Source of the DNA: Seiridium cupressi
Lineage: Eukaryota > Ascomycota > Sordariomycetes > Amphisphaeriales > Sporocadaceae
NCBI GenBank assembly: GCA_036674765.1
Contig: JARVKI010000073.1
Coordinates: 1-64,000, forward strand
Length of the DNA: 64,000 nucleotides
Direction: 5' to 3'
The notes under the pieces are model-generated. The model searched no databases. It was not told the DNA's origin and saw only the letters and a program-made list of their open reading frames with translations. Positions 1 to 10,801 of the stretch are shown piece after piece. The translations under genes were made by a program, and so were the position numbers. Positions within the stretch are counted from its first letter, which is position 1. Each line of letters starts with the position of its first letter.

Positions 1-95
1 TTTCCCAAACCCCCCCCCGTGGGCGCGCCCCCCTGTCCGCCGCCCTCTACCCACATCACACCCCACAACCCCCCACACCCCCCACCCCCGCGCCG

Positions 96-129
<34 letters not shown>

Positions 130-150
130 TCCTGGCCACTCACCTGCCAA
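1..150. other. C-rich low-complexity edge
   Basis: Almost pure C and C/A text with a run of about 30 C. It resembles the poly-C flank of the N-gap at 16.2 kb, so it is most likely the low-quality end of a contig rather than biology. No telomeric repeat is visible. Confidence 0.7.
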
Positions 151-1473
151 CTGTGCTGATTGCTCGTATGCGGTCGCAGAGTCAAAAAGCCACAACTGCA
201 GAGGTTTCAACATCTTGTTGGTGCTCCAGCGCATTCTCTGTCGTGAAGAAGCAATTCGTAGGCGCCCGGCTAGGTGAGTCGCGTCCTGTGGGATCTGGGG
301 CCATACGCGGCCAGCACCAACGACATGACTTGTATACGACAGTCAGCGATACGGGATCTATGCACGCAGGCACTAGGTTATCGCTATCTGACTGCCATAC
401 CCCTCACCTTAGCGGAACTGGAGCCGCAATAGACTCGAAGGTCAACGTCAGAACCCCAGGCCGATGGCTGGAACACTGGAGCTCCTGCTGTAATTGGCAA
501 CGCCATCGCATGGTGCTCGTACGCTACGGACTTCTAGCCCACGAATTTAAGAATCTGACGGCGCAGGCCAAGATCCAAGCGTTGGACGATAAGGCACGCA
601 AAGGGCGTAGTCTCCTCACAGGAGACGCATATTCGCACAGGCAAACGACCATGACCGGACCTATCAAAGCACAGCGAAATGTAGTGGCGCACAGGTCCAG
701 CGATCCGCTCCGTACAACCCGCGAATCACCACGCGCGTCTCGGCGAGAGCCCGGGACCCGGCTCGCTCTGGCTAGCGAGCGCCTGGAATCATTCTAGAAC
801 CGGCGCGCAACGGGCGAGAATGGTTGGTTATCTTGGTGGCCTGTGATTCGATGCAGGGGATCTATCTCATTTGTATCTGTGGCGCGCAAACCTGATCGAC
901 ACTGCTTCCATTCTCCCAGCTCATTCGTCCCGAGGCTCATCTCGCTGCGGGCCTTGGGGCCATGAAGGCCAGGGCCAGGGTATCAGCAGTTCCATCTCCA
1001 CTCGCCCACACCGTTGCGTTGACGTGCGGCCCATGTCTCTGCCATTTTGGATCCTTCCGGACGCTTGTTCAGCTTTCCCTTTTTCCTACACCAGCTCCTA
1101 CGTGTTGCTTTAGGTTTCCCGTCCGCCTCGCCACGAGTCTCTCAACCCTGCTCCCCTCGTCCCTACAGGCCCGGAAGCAATAGCCTGTCCATTATGACCT
1201 TCCAGTTTGGTATAGATTCGCCTGACCTTTCCCCGCCGTGCTGATCCCATCATCCCAGATCGTTGGGATCGATCCACCCAAGGCCACCCTGGGGCCTCTG
1301 CTCGCTTCGCTGCCGCACGCTCGAGTCCAAGTGGGGTCGGCTAAGGGTCCCTTGGGGTATACTTAACATCACCATCCCTCCCGTCGTCCCTCGTGCGCTC
1401 TCCTCTCTTGTGCTTCAAACCACAGTGCATCTACGCGCCCACAGATCATCTCTTAGTTGAGACTCTTTTCACT
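151..1473. other. Region upstream of the OPT gene, no supported gene
   Basis: A 214-codon open frame at 153-797 has no recognisable domain and reads like random GC-rich sequence. From about 1360 to 1473 the plus strand is C/T-rich (many TCC, CTC, TCTT blocks), which is typical of fungal 5' leaders, with a weak TATA-like GTATACTTA at 1357-1365. This part probably holds the promoter and leader of the transporter. Confidence 0.5.
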
Positions 1474-3997
1474 ATGGGTTTCTCCTTCCGTCGCAAGGGT
1501 GACGATACCGTCACCACGAGCGAGGTGGGTGAGGTGCACGTCGTGTCCGGCAACGATGTCCACAATGAGATTGTCGCCAATCCTGACCTGCATATCAGGC
1601 GTCTGAAGGACCAGCACAGATTCGACCCCTTCATGCAGGAGGAGAAGATCGAAGCTATCGATGCTGCCATCGAGACCGGCAATGGTGAGAAGAAAGTGGC
1701 CATTGAGGAGTCACTCCTGGGCGAGAACTCGCCCTACGCCGAAGTTCGCACTGCTGTAAGTGGCGCCCTGGTCGTGTCAATTTGGCAGTGTAGCAATGTT
1801 CTCTGACATATGAACTAGGTTTCCAACGTCGACGATCCGACCCTACCCGTGGACACCATTCGAGCCTGGGTTATCGGGTTCATCACCTGTACCGTTGTTG
1901 CTGCCATGAACCTGCTCATGGGCCAACACTACACTGGTCTGGTTATCCAGAGTTCCGTCGTGCAATTGATCTCTTACCCCATGGGTAGGGGATGGGCTGC
2001 CGTCATGCCCAATGTCCACATCTTTGGCGTTCCCCTGAACCCTGGGCCTTTCAACAAAAAAGAACACACCATTATCACCATGATGACCGCTGCCGGTGCC
2101 GCCATGAGTTATGCCTTCGATATCCTTCTAGCACAACAGAAGTTCTATGGCCAGGCGTGGGGCTGGGGATTCCAGATTCTGCTCACCATCTCGACCCAGG
2201 CCTTGGGTTTCGGTATGGCCGGTCTACTCCGTCGTTTCCTGATCTACCCTGCGGCTATGGTCTGGCCTGTGACTCTCATCACCACGACCGTCATGGACAG
2301 TCTGCACGACCACCGTCCCACCGACCCATCTCAGGCCAATGGCTGGAGAATCGGACGATACAAATTCTTCTTGATTGTTGCCTGCAGCGCCTTTGGATGG
2401 CACTGGTTCCCCTTCGTTATTGCTCCGTTCCTGTCCTATCTGGGCAATTTCCCTACGTGGGCTGCTCCCAACAATTTGGCTGTCAACCAAGCCTTTGGCG
2501 GTCTACATGGACTTGGAATAATTCCATTGTCTCTTGATTGGACGATCCCTACCGGCTGGTTCTACAGCCCCATCCAGTATCCCTCCTTCGCTCTGCTGAA
2601 CATGGGTTTTGGAGGTCTAGTCTTCCTGCTCGGTATTGTTGGTCTCGGATTTGCCTCGCAGGATTTCTACAAGTATCTGCCCTTGATTTCAAACAAGAAC
2701 TACGACAACACGGGCACGACGTACAACACCACGCGTGTCCTCACGGCTGATCTGACACTTGATGTGGAAGCTTACAAGGCATACTCTCCGCTATACGTCG
2801 GACCTGCTTTTGCCCTCGCGTATGGTATGGGTTTCGCTACCCTCATCTCCACCCTGACCCATGTCGGTCTGTTCTACGGCAAGGACATTTGGCGACGAAC
2901 CAAGAACGCAAGATACGAGGAGCCTGATATTCACTTGAAGCTCATTCGCCACTACAAAGAGGCCCCTGAATGGTGGTTCCTCATCGTTTTCGTCATCAGC
3001 TTTGTGTTTGGCTTGGTTGCAGCTGTTTGCTGGGATACCCACTTGCCATGGTGGGCTTACATTGTTACCATCATTATCGGTGCATTCTTCGTTCTGCCCG
3101 TCGGTATCATTCAGGCTGTCACCAACTCCCAGACTGGTCTCAACGTCATCACAGAGATGATCATCGGTTACATGCTGCCAGGCAGACCTGTAGCCATGAT
3201 GTTGTTCAAGAGTTTCGGTTACATGTTCGCCTACAACTGCCTTCAGTATGAGCAGGATATGAAGGTCGGCCATTACATGAAGATCCCTCCTCGCTCCATG
3301 TTCCGTGCCCAGCTCTTCGCTGTTATTTGGTTGTCCATTGTCCAAGTAAGTAACTAATGTAATTACGTCTGTAGAGGAGCATTACTGACTCAATTTCAAG
3401 GTTTCCACTTTCAACTGGATGCTCGGATCTCTCCCCGGTATTTGCACGGACGACCAGCCTCAGGGTTTCACTTGCGCTGGTGCCAGGACTTTCTTCAACG
3501 CATCCGTCATTTGGGGTCTGATTGGTCCCAGGCGCATGTTCGGTGCTGGTGCTATCTACTCATGGGCCAACTGGTTCTGGCTGATCGGCTTTGCTTTGCC
3601 TTGCATCCAGTTCTTCATTGCCCGCAGATACCCCAAGAGTATCGCTCGCTACATCTTTTTCCCCGCCGTTTTCGGTGTCAGTGGCATGATCCCCCCTGCC
3701 ACCATCTTCCAGCTTCTCTGCTGGCTCACCATTGGTATTGGCTTCAACGTTATCATTAAGCGCAGGGCTTTCGGCTGGTGGAAAAGATACGCCTATGTCT
3801 TCTCGGGAGCCATGGACATTGGCACGGCCTGCTGTCTGGTCCTGTTCGCCGTCGGTATCGGTATTTCAGAGTCGACCTTCCCTGAGTGGTGGGGCACTAC
3901 CGGCTACGCGGAAACTTTGGACCAGCTTGGCGAGACCATGTCGAAACAACTGGCTGATGGCGAGACCTTTGGACTGCCTGCGGGGTCCTGGTCCTAG
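1474..3997 (+). CDS. OPT-family oligopeptide transporter, three exons
   Basis: Multi-pass plasma-membrane proton-coupled transporter of small peptides (OPT family, peptide-transporter branch). Exons 1474-1755, 1819-3345 and 3401-3997 join in frame to 801 aa, the usual OPT length. Introns are 63 nt (GTAAGT...CTAG) and 55 nt (GTAAGT...CAAG). The hydrophilic N-terminus of about 110 aa precedes many hydrophobic segments. Family signatures are visible: NPGPFNKKEH about 60 residues into exon 2, and KIPPRSMFRAQ near its end. The ATG at 1474 opens MGFSFRRKG and follows a pyrimidine-rich leader; an upstream in-frame GTG-type start is not needed. The frame is undamaged, so the gene looks functional. 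The substrate (tetra/pentapeptide, glutathione or siderophore-like) cannot be told from sequence. Confidence 0.95.
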
Positions 3998-4472
3998 AGG
4001 GATTTAGACTATGTTTGGCGAATTAATTAAACGATACCCCGAATGTTGGATATGATGTGTTTTGGCGATGATGAGTCACGAACATGAGGTTGGATTGTGG
4101 CACTGTACATGGAGTTCGCTCCAGAACCCTCCAGTGGTTGTATAATCTTTTAGAAGAAATGAATCACGTTCACTATGAGAACTTGCTGTGATTATCATAT
4201 TTATTAGTGTATATATGTATAGAATGTGAACGAGAAGAATATTCAAATTGAACTAAGTACGTGACTGCACTCTCAGCGTCAGCACCAAGGGTGGGTTAAT
4301 GTTGCAATATACTGGTTTCATGGCGTGATCCCATGTTAGCAAAACTTGCCATGGATGAAGGCAGGAAGGAAGCTTTCGGTGAAATTCAAATCAAACTGAG
4401 GGGTCTCAATTAAAGAATTCACCGTCTGCCAACCGATCAAATCATGTGACCATCGTAAAGACCAACATCAAA
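3998..4472. other. 3' intergenic region between converging genes
   Basis: 475 nt between the stop codons of the OPT gene (+) and the peroxidase last exon (-). It is AT-rich with stretches such as TATTTATTAGTGTATATATG, as expected for two facing 3' UTRs. No gene seen. Confidence 0.5.
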
Positions 4473-5423
4473 TTATAAGCCTGCGTGCAAATCCCGGCGC
4501 TTGTGGGCTGTGGTAGTTGTGGTGGACTCGGTGAAGAGGCTCGTCGCTATGGCGATGATGCTCGACATCCTAGTGATCCGGTCCAACGTGACAGCATCAA
4601 CCTTCTTGCTCCAGCCAAGATCACTTGGGAGCCGTTCATTCTCTGAGTTTGTTCATGTGTTAGCTTTTTTTCGTCCCAGGCGCCCATACTAAATCATCGT
4701 TCGGGGTATCACAGAACAAAGTGATGGAGATGATGGTTCACTTATCGAAGAAATACTCAACGATCGTGCGGCTCACAAGCGCCGTGTCCAAGTCGCCGAA
4801 CACGATGATGGGCGCCGCCACCTCACCCAGACTGAACGCCTCCATTGTGACCGTGAAGGTGTAGTTGGGGTTGCTTGCCCGGCTCTCGACCTGGCAGAAG
4901 AGCTTGGAGTTGGCCAGCTGCAGTCGATCCAATATCTCCTCGCGCCAGTACGTCTTGGTGGTGTCGAAGACGGTCTGGTTGAAGACGTGGTTGTTGCCGA
5001 AGTAGGCGTCGGACCGCGACAGCGAGGCGTCGTGCTCAAGGACGTTGTGCCGGTTCAGGTTGTCCAGCGTGGAGGAGGTCGCGTTGGGCTCCGGGTTCGC
5101 GATGATGGCTTGGTCCCACATGATGCCGGCTAGGGTTGAGTCGAAGTTGGGGCCGTTGCCCAGAGCGAAGATGGCGTTTTCCCTGGTGATATTGCGGCCG
5201 CTATGGGGCAGGAAGCCGTGGTTTGCGAGGGTGTTCATCATGGAGCATGGTCCGCGGACTGGTGGGGAAGAACTCGTCAGTCTCTTGATGGTCACATGGG
5301 GTCTCTTGGTGGACGGGGTGTACACCTACAGTCACCATCGTCTGGCGGGTAACAATCGAATGTCGAGTCATGGTAGCTGGTGAGGGCTATAGGGATGGCT
5401 GCAAGGACGAGCTGGAGCTTCAT
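4473..5423 (-). CDS. Heme-thiolate peroxidase (chloroperoxidase family 2), possible C-terminal frameshift
   Basis: Secreted heme peroxidase/peroxygenase type. Exon 1 (5423-5336) gives a signal peptide (MKLQLVLAAIPIAL). A 77-nt intron (5335-5259, branch CTGAC) joins it to exon 2 (5258-4738), restoring PPDDVRGPC, the typical start of the domain. Visible motifs: the cysteine heme ligand in RGPCSMMNTLANHGF, where family members have PCP so Pro is Ser here, and the acid-base EHDASLSR. Exon 2 reads to EYFFDK then TGA at 4738. Beyond a plausible intron, 4640-4473 encodes NERLPSDLGWSKK and a tail matching the family C-terminus, but the GTGAAC/CTCAG junction joins one base out of frame. One A fewer in GATAAG would give DKNERLP. 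So this is either a 202-aa truncated protein or a sequencing slip in a roughly 257-aa enzyme. Confidence 0.85.
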
Positions 5424-7388
5424 TTTGATTGACGAAAAGAGGATGATTACCGGAAACGAAGAATCGAGATCGAGTGATTGGGAATTAGGTTATCATTATC
5501 GAAAAGGGGAATCCTACCATCTCTATATACCTGACTTGGTCTCAACGATCCTGGAGCAGTGTTTCCTTTCATCACTACCTATACTCCACCTACAACTAGA
5601 GATCCGGGTTCATACCAGGGCGGTATAGGGACGGCCTCCGTCTTCGTCCAATCATAGTCAATCTAATCGGCATCATACAGATTGTGTCCGGCAATAAAAC
5701 ACGTCGATCTGGCAGGTCCTAGGAGTGCCTCGAAGCTCGGCGACACAATGGGCTCTATGGAAGGCCAATGGGAGGTATTGCGATTACGTATAGCCAGGAC
5801 TGCGCCCACATGCTAGCACTAATATGCAAATGCCGCCCGCCATGCAGGGAAGACCACAGTATAGCCCGACATGAAATGCGAGCAACGCGACGAATCGAGC
5901 TCGCGTTAATCCAAAGCCAGCTCGCTGTGCCTGTAGGCCCATCGGAAATTATGGCGAGCAGGCTCCACATCTTGCGACCGAAAAAGGCTCGCTCAGACTG
6001 TGCTCGATATACTCTTGGCGACTGGATCTGCATAGCCGTTATCCCAGCATAATCTTAACACCTGTCACGATCTACACGGGCGCAGGAATGGAGTCGAGAT
6101 TGCCGTCAATCAAGCGTGTCGTTTTGGTAGAGCCGTGGTCTGATTCGCTTTCGTTGAGACGCTGGGCTGGGAGTCTATGATAGCTCTAAATTCACCAGAC
6201 TTCTTGGGGTCGCGATCCAAGAGCTCGGTCTCGTTTCTTCTAGGAAACTCGATTGGTATAACAACGTTCTTATCACTTATAGAAAGTTTATTATTATGTT
6301 TTTCTTGTACAGACACCGACTCAAAAGCGGCCATTAAGGATGGGCAACTAATTATGCCCCTTTTTCGGTATCTGCGATAGAACAAGCCATACGGGGAGAC
6401 GACCTTGCGCCCACATATCTTGGAGAATACCTGAAACTCTCTTGAAAGCATAATCTGAATCAAAAAAGAGGCTGATCCTGCACTACTGGCATGCCCAAAG
6501 TAAGCAGTGGTCTTTTGGTATATGGAGTTGTGCGGCACATATAGATCACGATTTCAGATACTGACGTTAATGTTAATAACCCGAAGTCGGAAGCCGGTGA
6601 ACCCATGATTTACTTGTTCCCACCTGCGGCTTCCGGAAGAGTGTGTGCGTTATATAAATATCGGTGTCGTATCGGACTATAAACCTGATCTCTTTACAGT
6701 ATCGTGCTAATGCTAATTGCTAGAACCGTTCAGGCAGAAAAGTTTCTTCTCTCGGTGTGGCATGTAGGGAGTTCTGGAATATTACGTTATGCAGGAGTAT
6801 CTGAAACTTATGCTCATTCTGGCTGGGTAGTTGGTTGAAGTGGACGCGGATGGATCCGCTGCACAGTGGCTGATAGGTGTGGCTGGATGAGATACCGGTC
6901 CGCAAGAGCTTATGTAACGGTCCTATCTCCTGGCAATGGGCATATCTCTGTTGCGAGAAAATAATGGAGAAAAATGTAATCTAACCTGGTGTGGCGACAT
7001 TTTGTAGGCGCCTCGTCAGCAGAGCTAAGGTGGCGTTCTGCTGCAGTGACAGCTTGGTCGCATGGCTTACACTGTTCGCGGCCCCAAATGGTGGCAGTGG
7101 CTACACAAGCCTACTACGTGGTAATTTTAACAATGAAATCTAGCAGAGATGGTAGGCGAAGGGATTGGGTACTCGGTTTGGATCGTTTAAGTGTGGCTTT
7201 AAGAAGATAAGGGCTCGTAGCAGTGTTTGCGCGCGTGAGCACTGAGCTAGATGAGAAAATCCTAGTCGTGCTACGACAAGTATTTTACAAGAAGCCTTTC
7301 TTCTCTTCCTAGTCATATATGTCCGATTCCGAACCAGCATCGTTGATTCTATCGTCATTTGAATGCTGTTGAACTTCATTAGCAACGC
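5424..7388. other. 2 kb without a supported gene
   Basis: Open frames at 5755-6052 (both strands) and 6110-6538 (-) lack recognisable domains, signal peptides or conserved motifs, and they overlap on opposite strands. The part next to 5424 is the probable promoter of the peroxidase. Nothing else is supported. Confidence 0.4.
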
Positions 7389-8982
7389 TTACACTCCTTT
7401 ATTCGATGTCGCTGCACTTACAAAAGGACACCAGTCACAAATTGTTCCTTTTGAAGGGTTTATTCCCCTCGAAATCATGGTTTCGATGGCAACCGAGTCC
7501 TCAGAAGCAGCAGCTTCACATATGGCACCATTACCCCGAGCGTTTGATGTGTGCATGTTGGCGCCAGCTTGTACCAGGAGCTCATGTACTTCTTCGTGCT
7601 CGACAGAGCCACAGATCTTGAAGAGTGCGGTCTCACCACGGCGACATTTGATTTCTAGATCCGGTCTCTTGTCAACCAATAGCTGGAGAGCTTCTGGCTG
7701 ATTCGACGTCGCTGCCTGGTGGACACATGTGGTTCCATCCGTAGCTTGCCAATTGATATGGCAGCTCCCAGACGACAGGAGGAAATCCGTCATCGAAATA
7801 TTCCCGTGAGTTACAGCTATGAATAGAGCTGTGTACATGACATCCGCGCTCGTCGTTAGATCTATTTCACTGACTGCGGATTCTAGCCTTCCTGCGTCGC
7901 CATGAAATGTCGCATAGAGTACCTCAACGGCAGTTATGAACTCGCTGGTGATCGTCACGTCTAGCTCTCTCTCGATGTCATCCGGATGCCATGGTATGGA
8001 GGTGCTGGCCAGGAACAGCGATGTCGCGGTACCGAGTTTTGACCTCCTCGGATAGCATGATCGCATCTGTGGACTTCATGTAAGTAGTAAGGAGTTCACA
8101 TTTCTCCATCAATGATGCGAGTGAGTCGATGTCCAAAGCGTTGTAGACTTTTTTATCCTCTGCGGCATATCTCCACGTTGCAAAGACAGGTCCAATCCTC
8201 ATATCTTCAAAAGTCGGGATACAGTGGGCCAATTCATCTTCTCGACTCGCCATTGACTCTACTGTGCGATTGTCTTCTCTGATAAGTGGCACCGTATTGG
8301 AGGAGGCTGTCCCACAGGTGGTATTGGTAGCTGTAGCAGCTAGCGTCGTCAGGGTTGCACCGATGGCATCACCACCCGCCTTTTGATAATCTGGCTCGCA
8401 CCCAGGTGAGTTAGGTGGAGAGGGCGTTCGCTCCACCCCCTCCGAGATAGTTTTTGGCGTTCTTATACTCCACCCATCCGGTGCCGGGGGCGTTGGCTCT
8501 AATTAGTATTGTTAGAATGGAGATTTAGAGGAAATGGATAGAAGAAGCAGCGTACGACTCAAGAGTGTGAGTTGAGCTGAAAGACTAACGTGGTCTCTCA
8601 TCCGCTTTTGGCGCTTATCCTCACTGATAGGGATGTTGTGAATAAGTAGTTCGCTTTCTTTGTTATCTCGTTTCCTCTTCATGAATCGATGTTCGACCCA
8701 ACGCCAGTCTTCACCCTTTGTGTACTTATGAACACCGAGCTGCTTCAGTGATTTCTCCAGACTTGATTTGCTATTGTATTTTAAATTAGCAAACTGCAAT
8801 TTACATCCTCCATGATGAAACGCTATCTACCTCAATTTGATATCTAGCTGTACAAGAATGGTATTCATCAGTTGTTCAAGTGACGCATCTTTGTCTACAT
8901 ATTCTTGGCGTATGAAGTCGAGATGGTTTTCAAGCTGTTGCTTGATTGTACTAGCCTTAGGGTTGTGTTCAGAGGAAGCCAT
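7389..8982 (-). CDS. Clr5-domain ankyrin-repeat protein
   Basis: Three clear exons and one uncertain junction. Exon 1 (8982-8831, MASSEHNPKASTIKQQLENH) joins through a 60-nt intron (8830-8771) to exon 2 (8770-8590). Together they form an N-terminal Clr5-type domain: LDFIRQEYVDKDASLEQL, then KSLKQLGVHKYTKGEDWRW, then KESELLIHNIPI. A 93-nt intron (8589-8497) leads to a Pro-rich linker (PTPPAPDGW, RTPSPPNSPG). The frame then changes between about 8030 and 7930 into a C-terminal ankyrin block with TALFIAVTHGN, GTTCVHQAATSNQPEALQLL and GETALFKICGS. An 88-nt intron (GTACCG...CACCAG, about 8031-7944) would keep the frame; a frameshift is the alternative. Proteins of this fungal type are presumed protein-binding scaffolds; the function is unknown. 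The stop at 7389 may be the natural end. Confidence 0.7.
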
Positions 8983-10022
8983 GGCTATGCTCAATTCGAG
9001 GACAGTGATAGTGTATCGTGGCGGAGTGTTTCAAGGAGCTAAGTTCATTATAGGATAATGAAGGATCTGGGGTTATCAAGTTCAGGTCGACGTTGGTAGA
9101 CACCTAGATTTTGAAATGAACCAAAAAAACAATTTGAGAAACGCTAATGCGCTGGTTCGCCCGATTAAGGCGACTGATCGCTGCCTGTGCCTTTGACGCC
9201 AAGCGATGGTCCGCATTTCCGACGTAGCACATCAGCAGACTTCTGATTGGATAAAACCGAACTCGTAACCAATCTCATTGGACTATACCAAACCGGAGCC
9301 GGAGCCGGAGATCGAATACCGCGGTACCCTGGCTGTGGTCGGGCACCAACAACAAAGGCTGCCGCATAGAAAGAAAAAAATGTGGTGATAGGCCCAAGCC
9401 AAAACCGTATTGAGGGATCAATCAACAGGCGGGCAGGGGGCGGGCAAGTTTGGTCTCAGTCGAATACCAAGAAATTGATGATTGGACGACGCCAGAACCC
9501 TAACTGCCATGCGTCGACCGGGCCGCTGCACGACACAGTTACCGAGAACGAATGATGCTTTCGGTTACTTGGTAGCTCTGGGTGAAGGCTATCGCATTGG
9601 CTGGCTGTAGACTACATGGTGGCGATGGGGTGCCCCTATTGGCTGGCACCAAAACCACAAACATGTGTCACTCAGTCACCACCTCGTTTACTGAATGACT
9701 TTATAGATGAGACGTAGCAAGAGACACGAGTCAAGAATAATGTAGGAGCTAAAGATGAAAATCAAAAAGTATATGAAGCCATGGAAGGCCTTCCTGGACA
9801 AAGATGTGTCCTTAAATTATATCCCCACCAGCATAACTGATATGGCGGAATTCAACTGAGCGATAAAACTAAACTCGAATCTCTGGTTGAGATACTATTT
9901 GATCAAGTCCAAGCAACAAAAGCCAGTCTAGGCAGTTAAAGTCAGTAGGTGGGATCTTGAAGAGCTCACCCATACCTTGACATGACTAACGTTCAAGGAT
10001 AGCTGCTAAATTGTGCCTCGAG
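8983..10022. other. 1 kb intergenic, no supported gene
   Basis: It holds the upstream region of the Clr5-ankyrin gene (-) and of the small open frame at 10023 (+). A short (GGAGCC)n-like patch lies near 9295-9312. The minus-strand frame 9165-9425 has no recognisable content. Confidence 0.4.
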
Positions 10023-10379
10023 ATGACGTCTTCACCAGAGTATTCAAAGACGATCGGCCAGCGCGAACACAAAAAGAAAGGAAAAAGAAATAAATCGAAA
10101 AAGTCGGTCAAAGAAGACAACGATCGAGGAGACTCTGCAGACCAGAAGGCCTCATCTTCAATGGTCAATCATCTCACTGGTGATCCGGTTACGAACGAAA
10201 GCCATGGTGTTTCGTCACCCGCAAATGAAGCACGCATATGGCATGACGATGGGCACCAGGCACAGAGCACGGATAAAACTAACGGCCCGCCCCAAGTGGG
10301 TGATTTTGCTGGCATTGGTGCCCAGTTTGCTGATCTGGAGGCTAATGGGACGAGCGTTGACTGGAGCCAGGTGGAATAG
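10023..10379 (+). CDS. Small lysine-rich hypothetical protein
   Basis: 118-aa single-exon open frame from the ATG at 10023 (an in-frame ATG at 10011 also exists). The N-terminal third is very basic (EHKKKGKRNKSKKSVKED), like a nuclear localisation or nucleolar tail. The rest is polar and acidic and ends in FADLEANGTSVDWSQVE. There is no signal peptide, membrane segment or known domain. Upstream sequence near 9960 lacks a strong core promoter. Composition suggests a disordered protein, but coding status rests on the open frame alone. Confidence 0.35.
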   Translation: MTSSPEYSKTIGQREHKKKGKRNKSKKSVKEDNDRGDSADQKASSSMVNHLTGDPVTNESHGVSSPANEARIWHDDGHQAQSTDKTNGPPQVGDFAGIGAQFADLEANGTSVDWSQVE

Positions 10380-10801
10380 TTTAAATATATGGAAGAATCC
10401 GTGTGGAAAGCTTCGCAATGTAATAAGACTAAGTAGAATATTTGTTGACAATATTACTAGTCTTCCTAAAACAAACCAGGAGAACAAGTCAGCCTGAGCT
10501 TACACCGAACTGTTGTAGTTTTGTTGGTAATGGTATGGACCCATTGGCCGAGACGGCCAGTGACGATCTGATACGGAACCAGAGGGCTCTCCAATCCTGA
10601 CCATACATCCGCTACAGTAACAAATATGGATTTAAGGGATGGCATGAGATAAAACGTATTTTTATACATTATCTGGGCTGTTCACCATTTGTTTCTCATT
10701 TCACGCCCTGAGGGCATCTGCTGAGAGTTCTTGAGACTTAGACTTGGGGTATCACTATCGTGTATTTTTTTGGTAGTTCAAGTTCTACTTTATTTGTTTA
10801 C
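10380..10801. other. 3' intergenic region
   Basis: 422 nt between the small open frame (+) and the stop of the DUF6536 gene (-). Nothing recognised. Confidence 0.4.

Noticed and set aside
1..150. Telomere at the window start
   Set aside because: No TTAGGG/CCCTAA array is present; the C runs resemble sequencing artefact.
153..797. 214-codon plus-strand frame at the window start
   Set aside because: No recognisable domain, no promoter features, adjoining low-quality sequence; GC-rich chance opening is likely.
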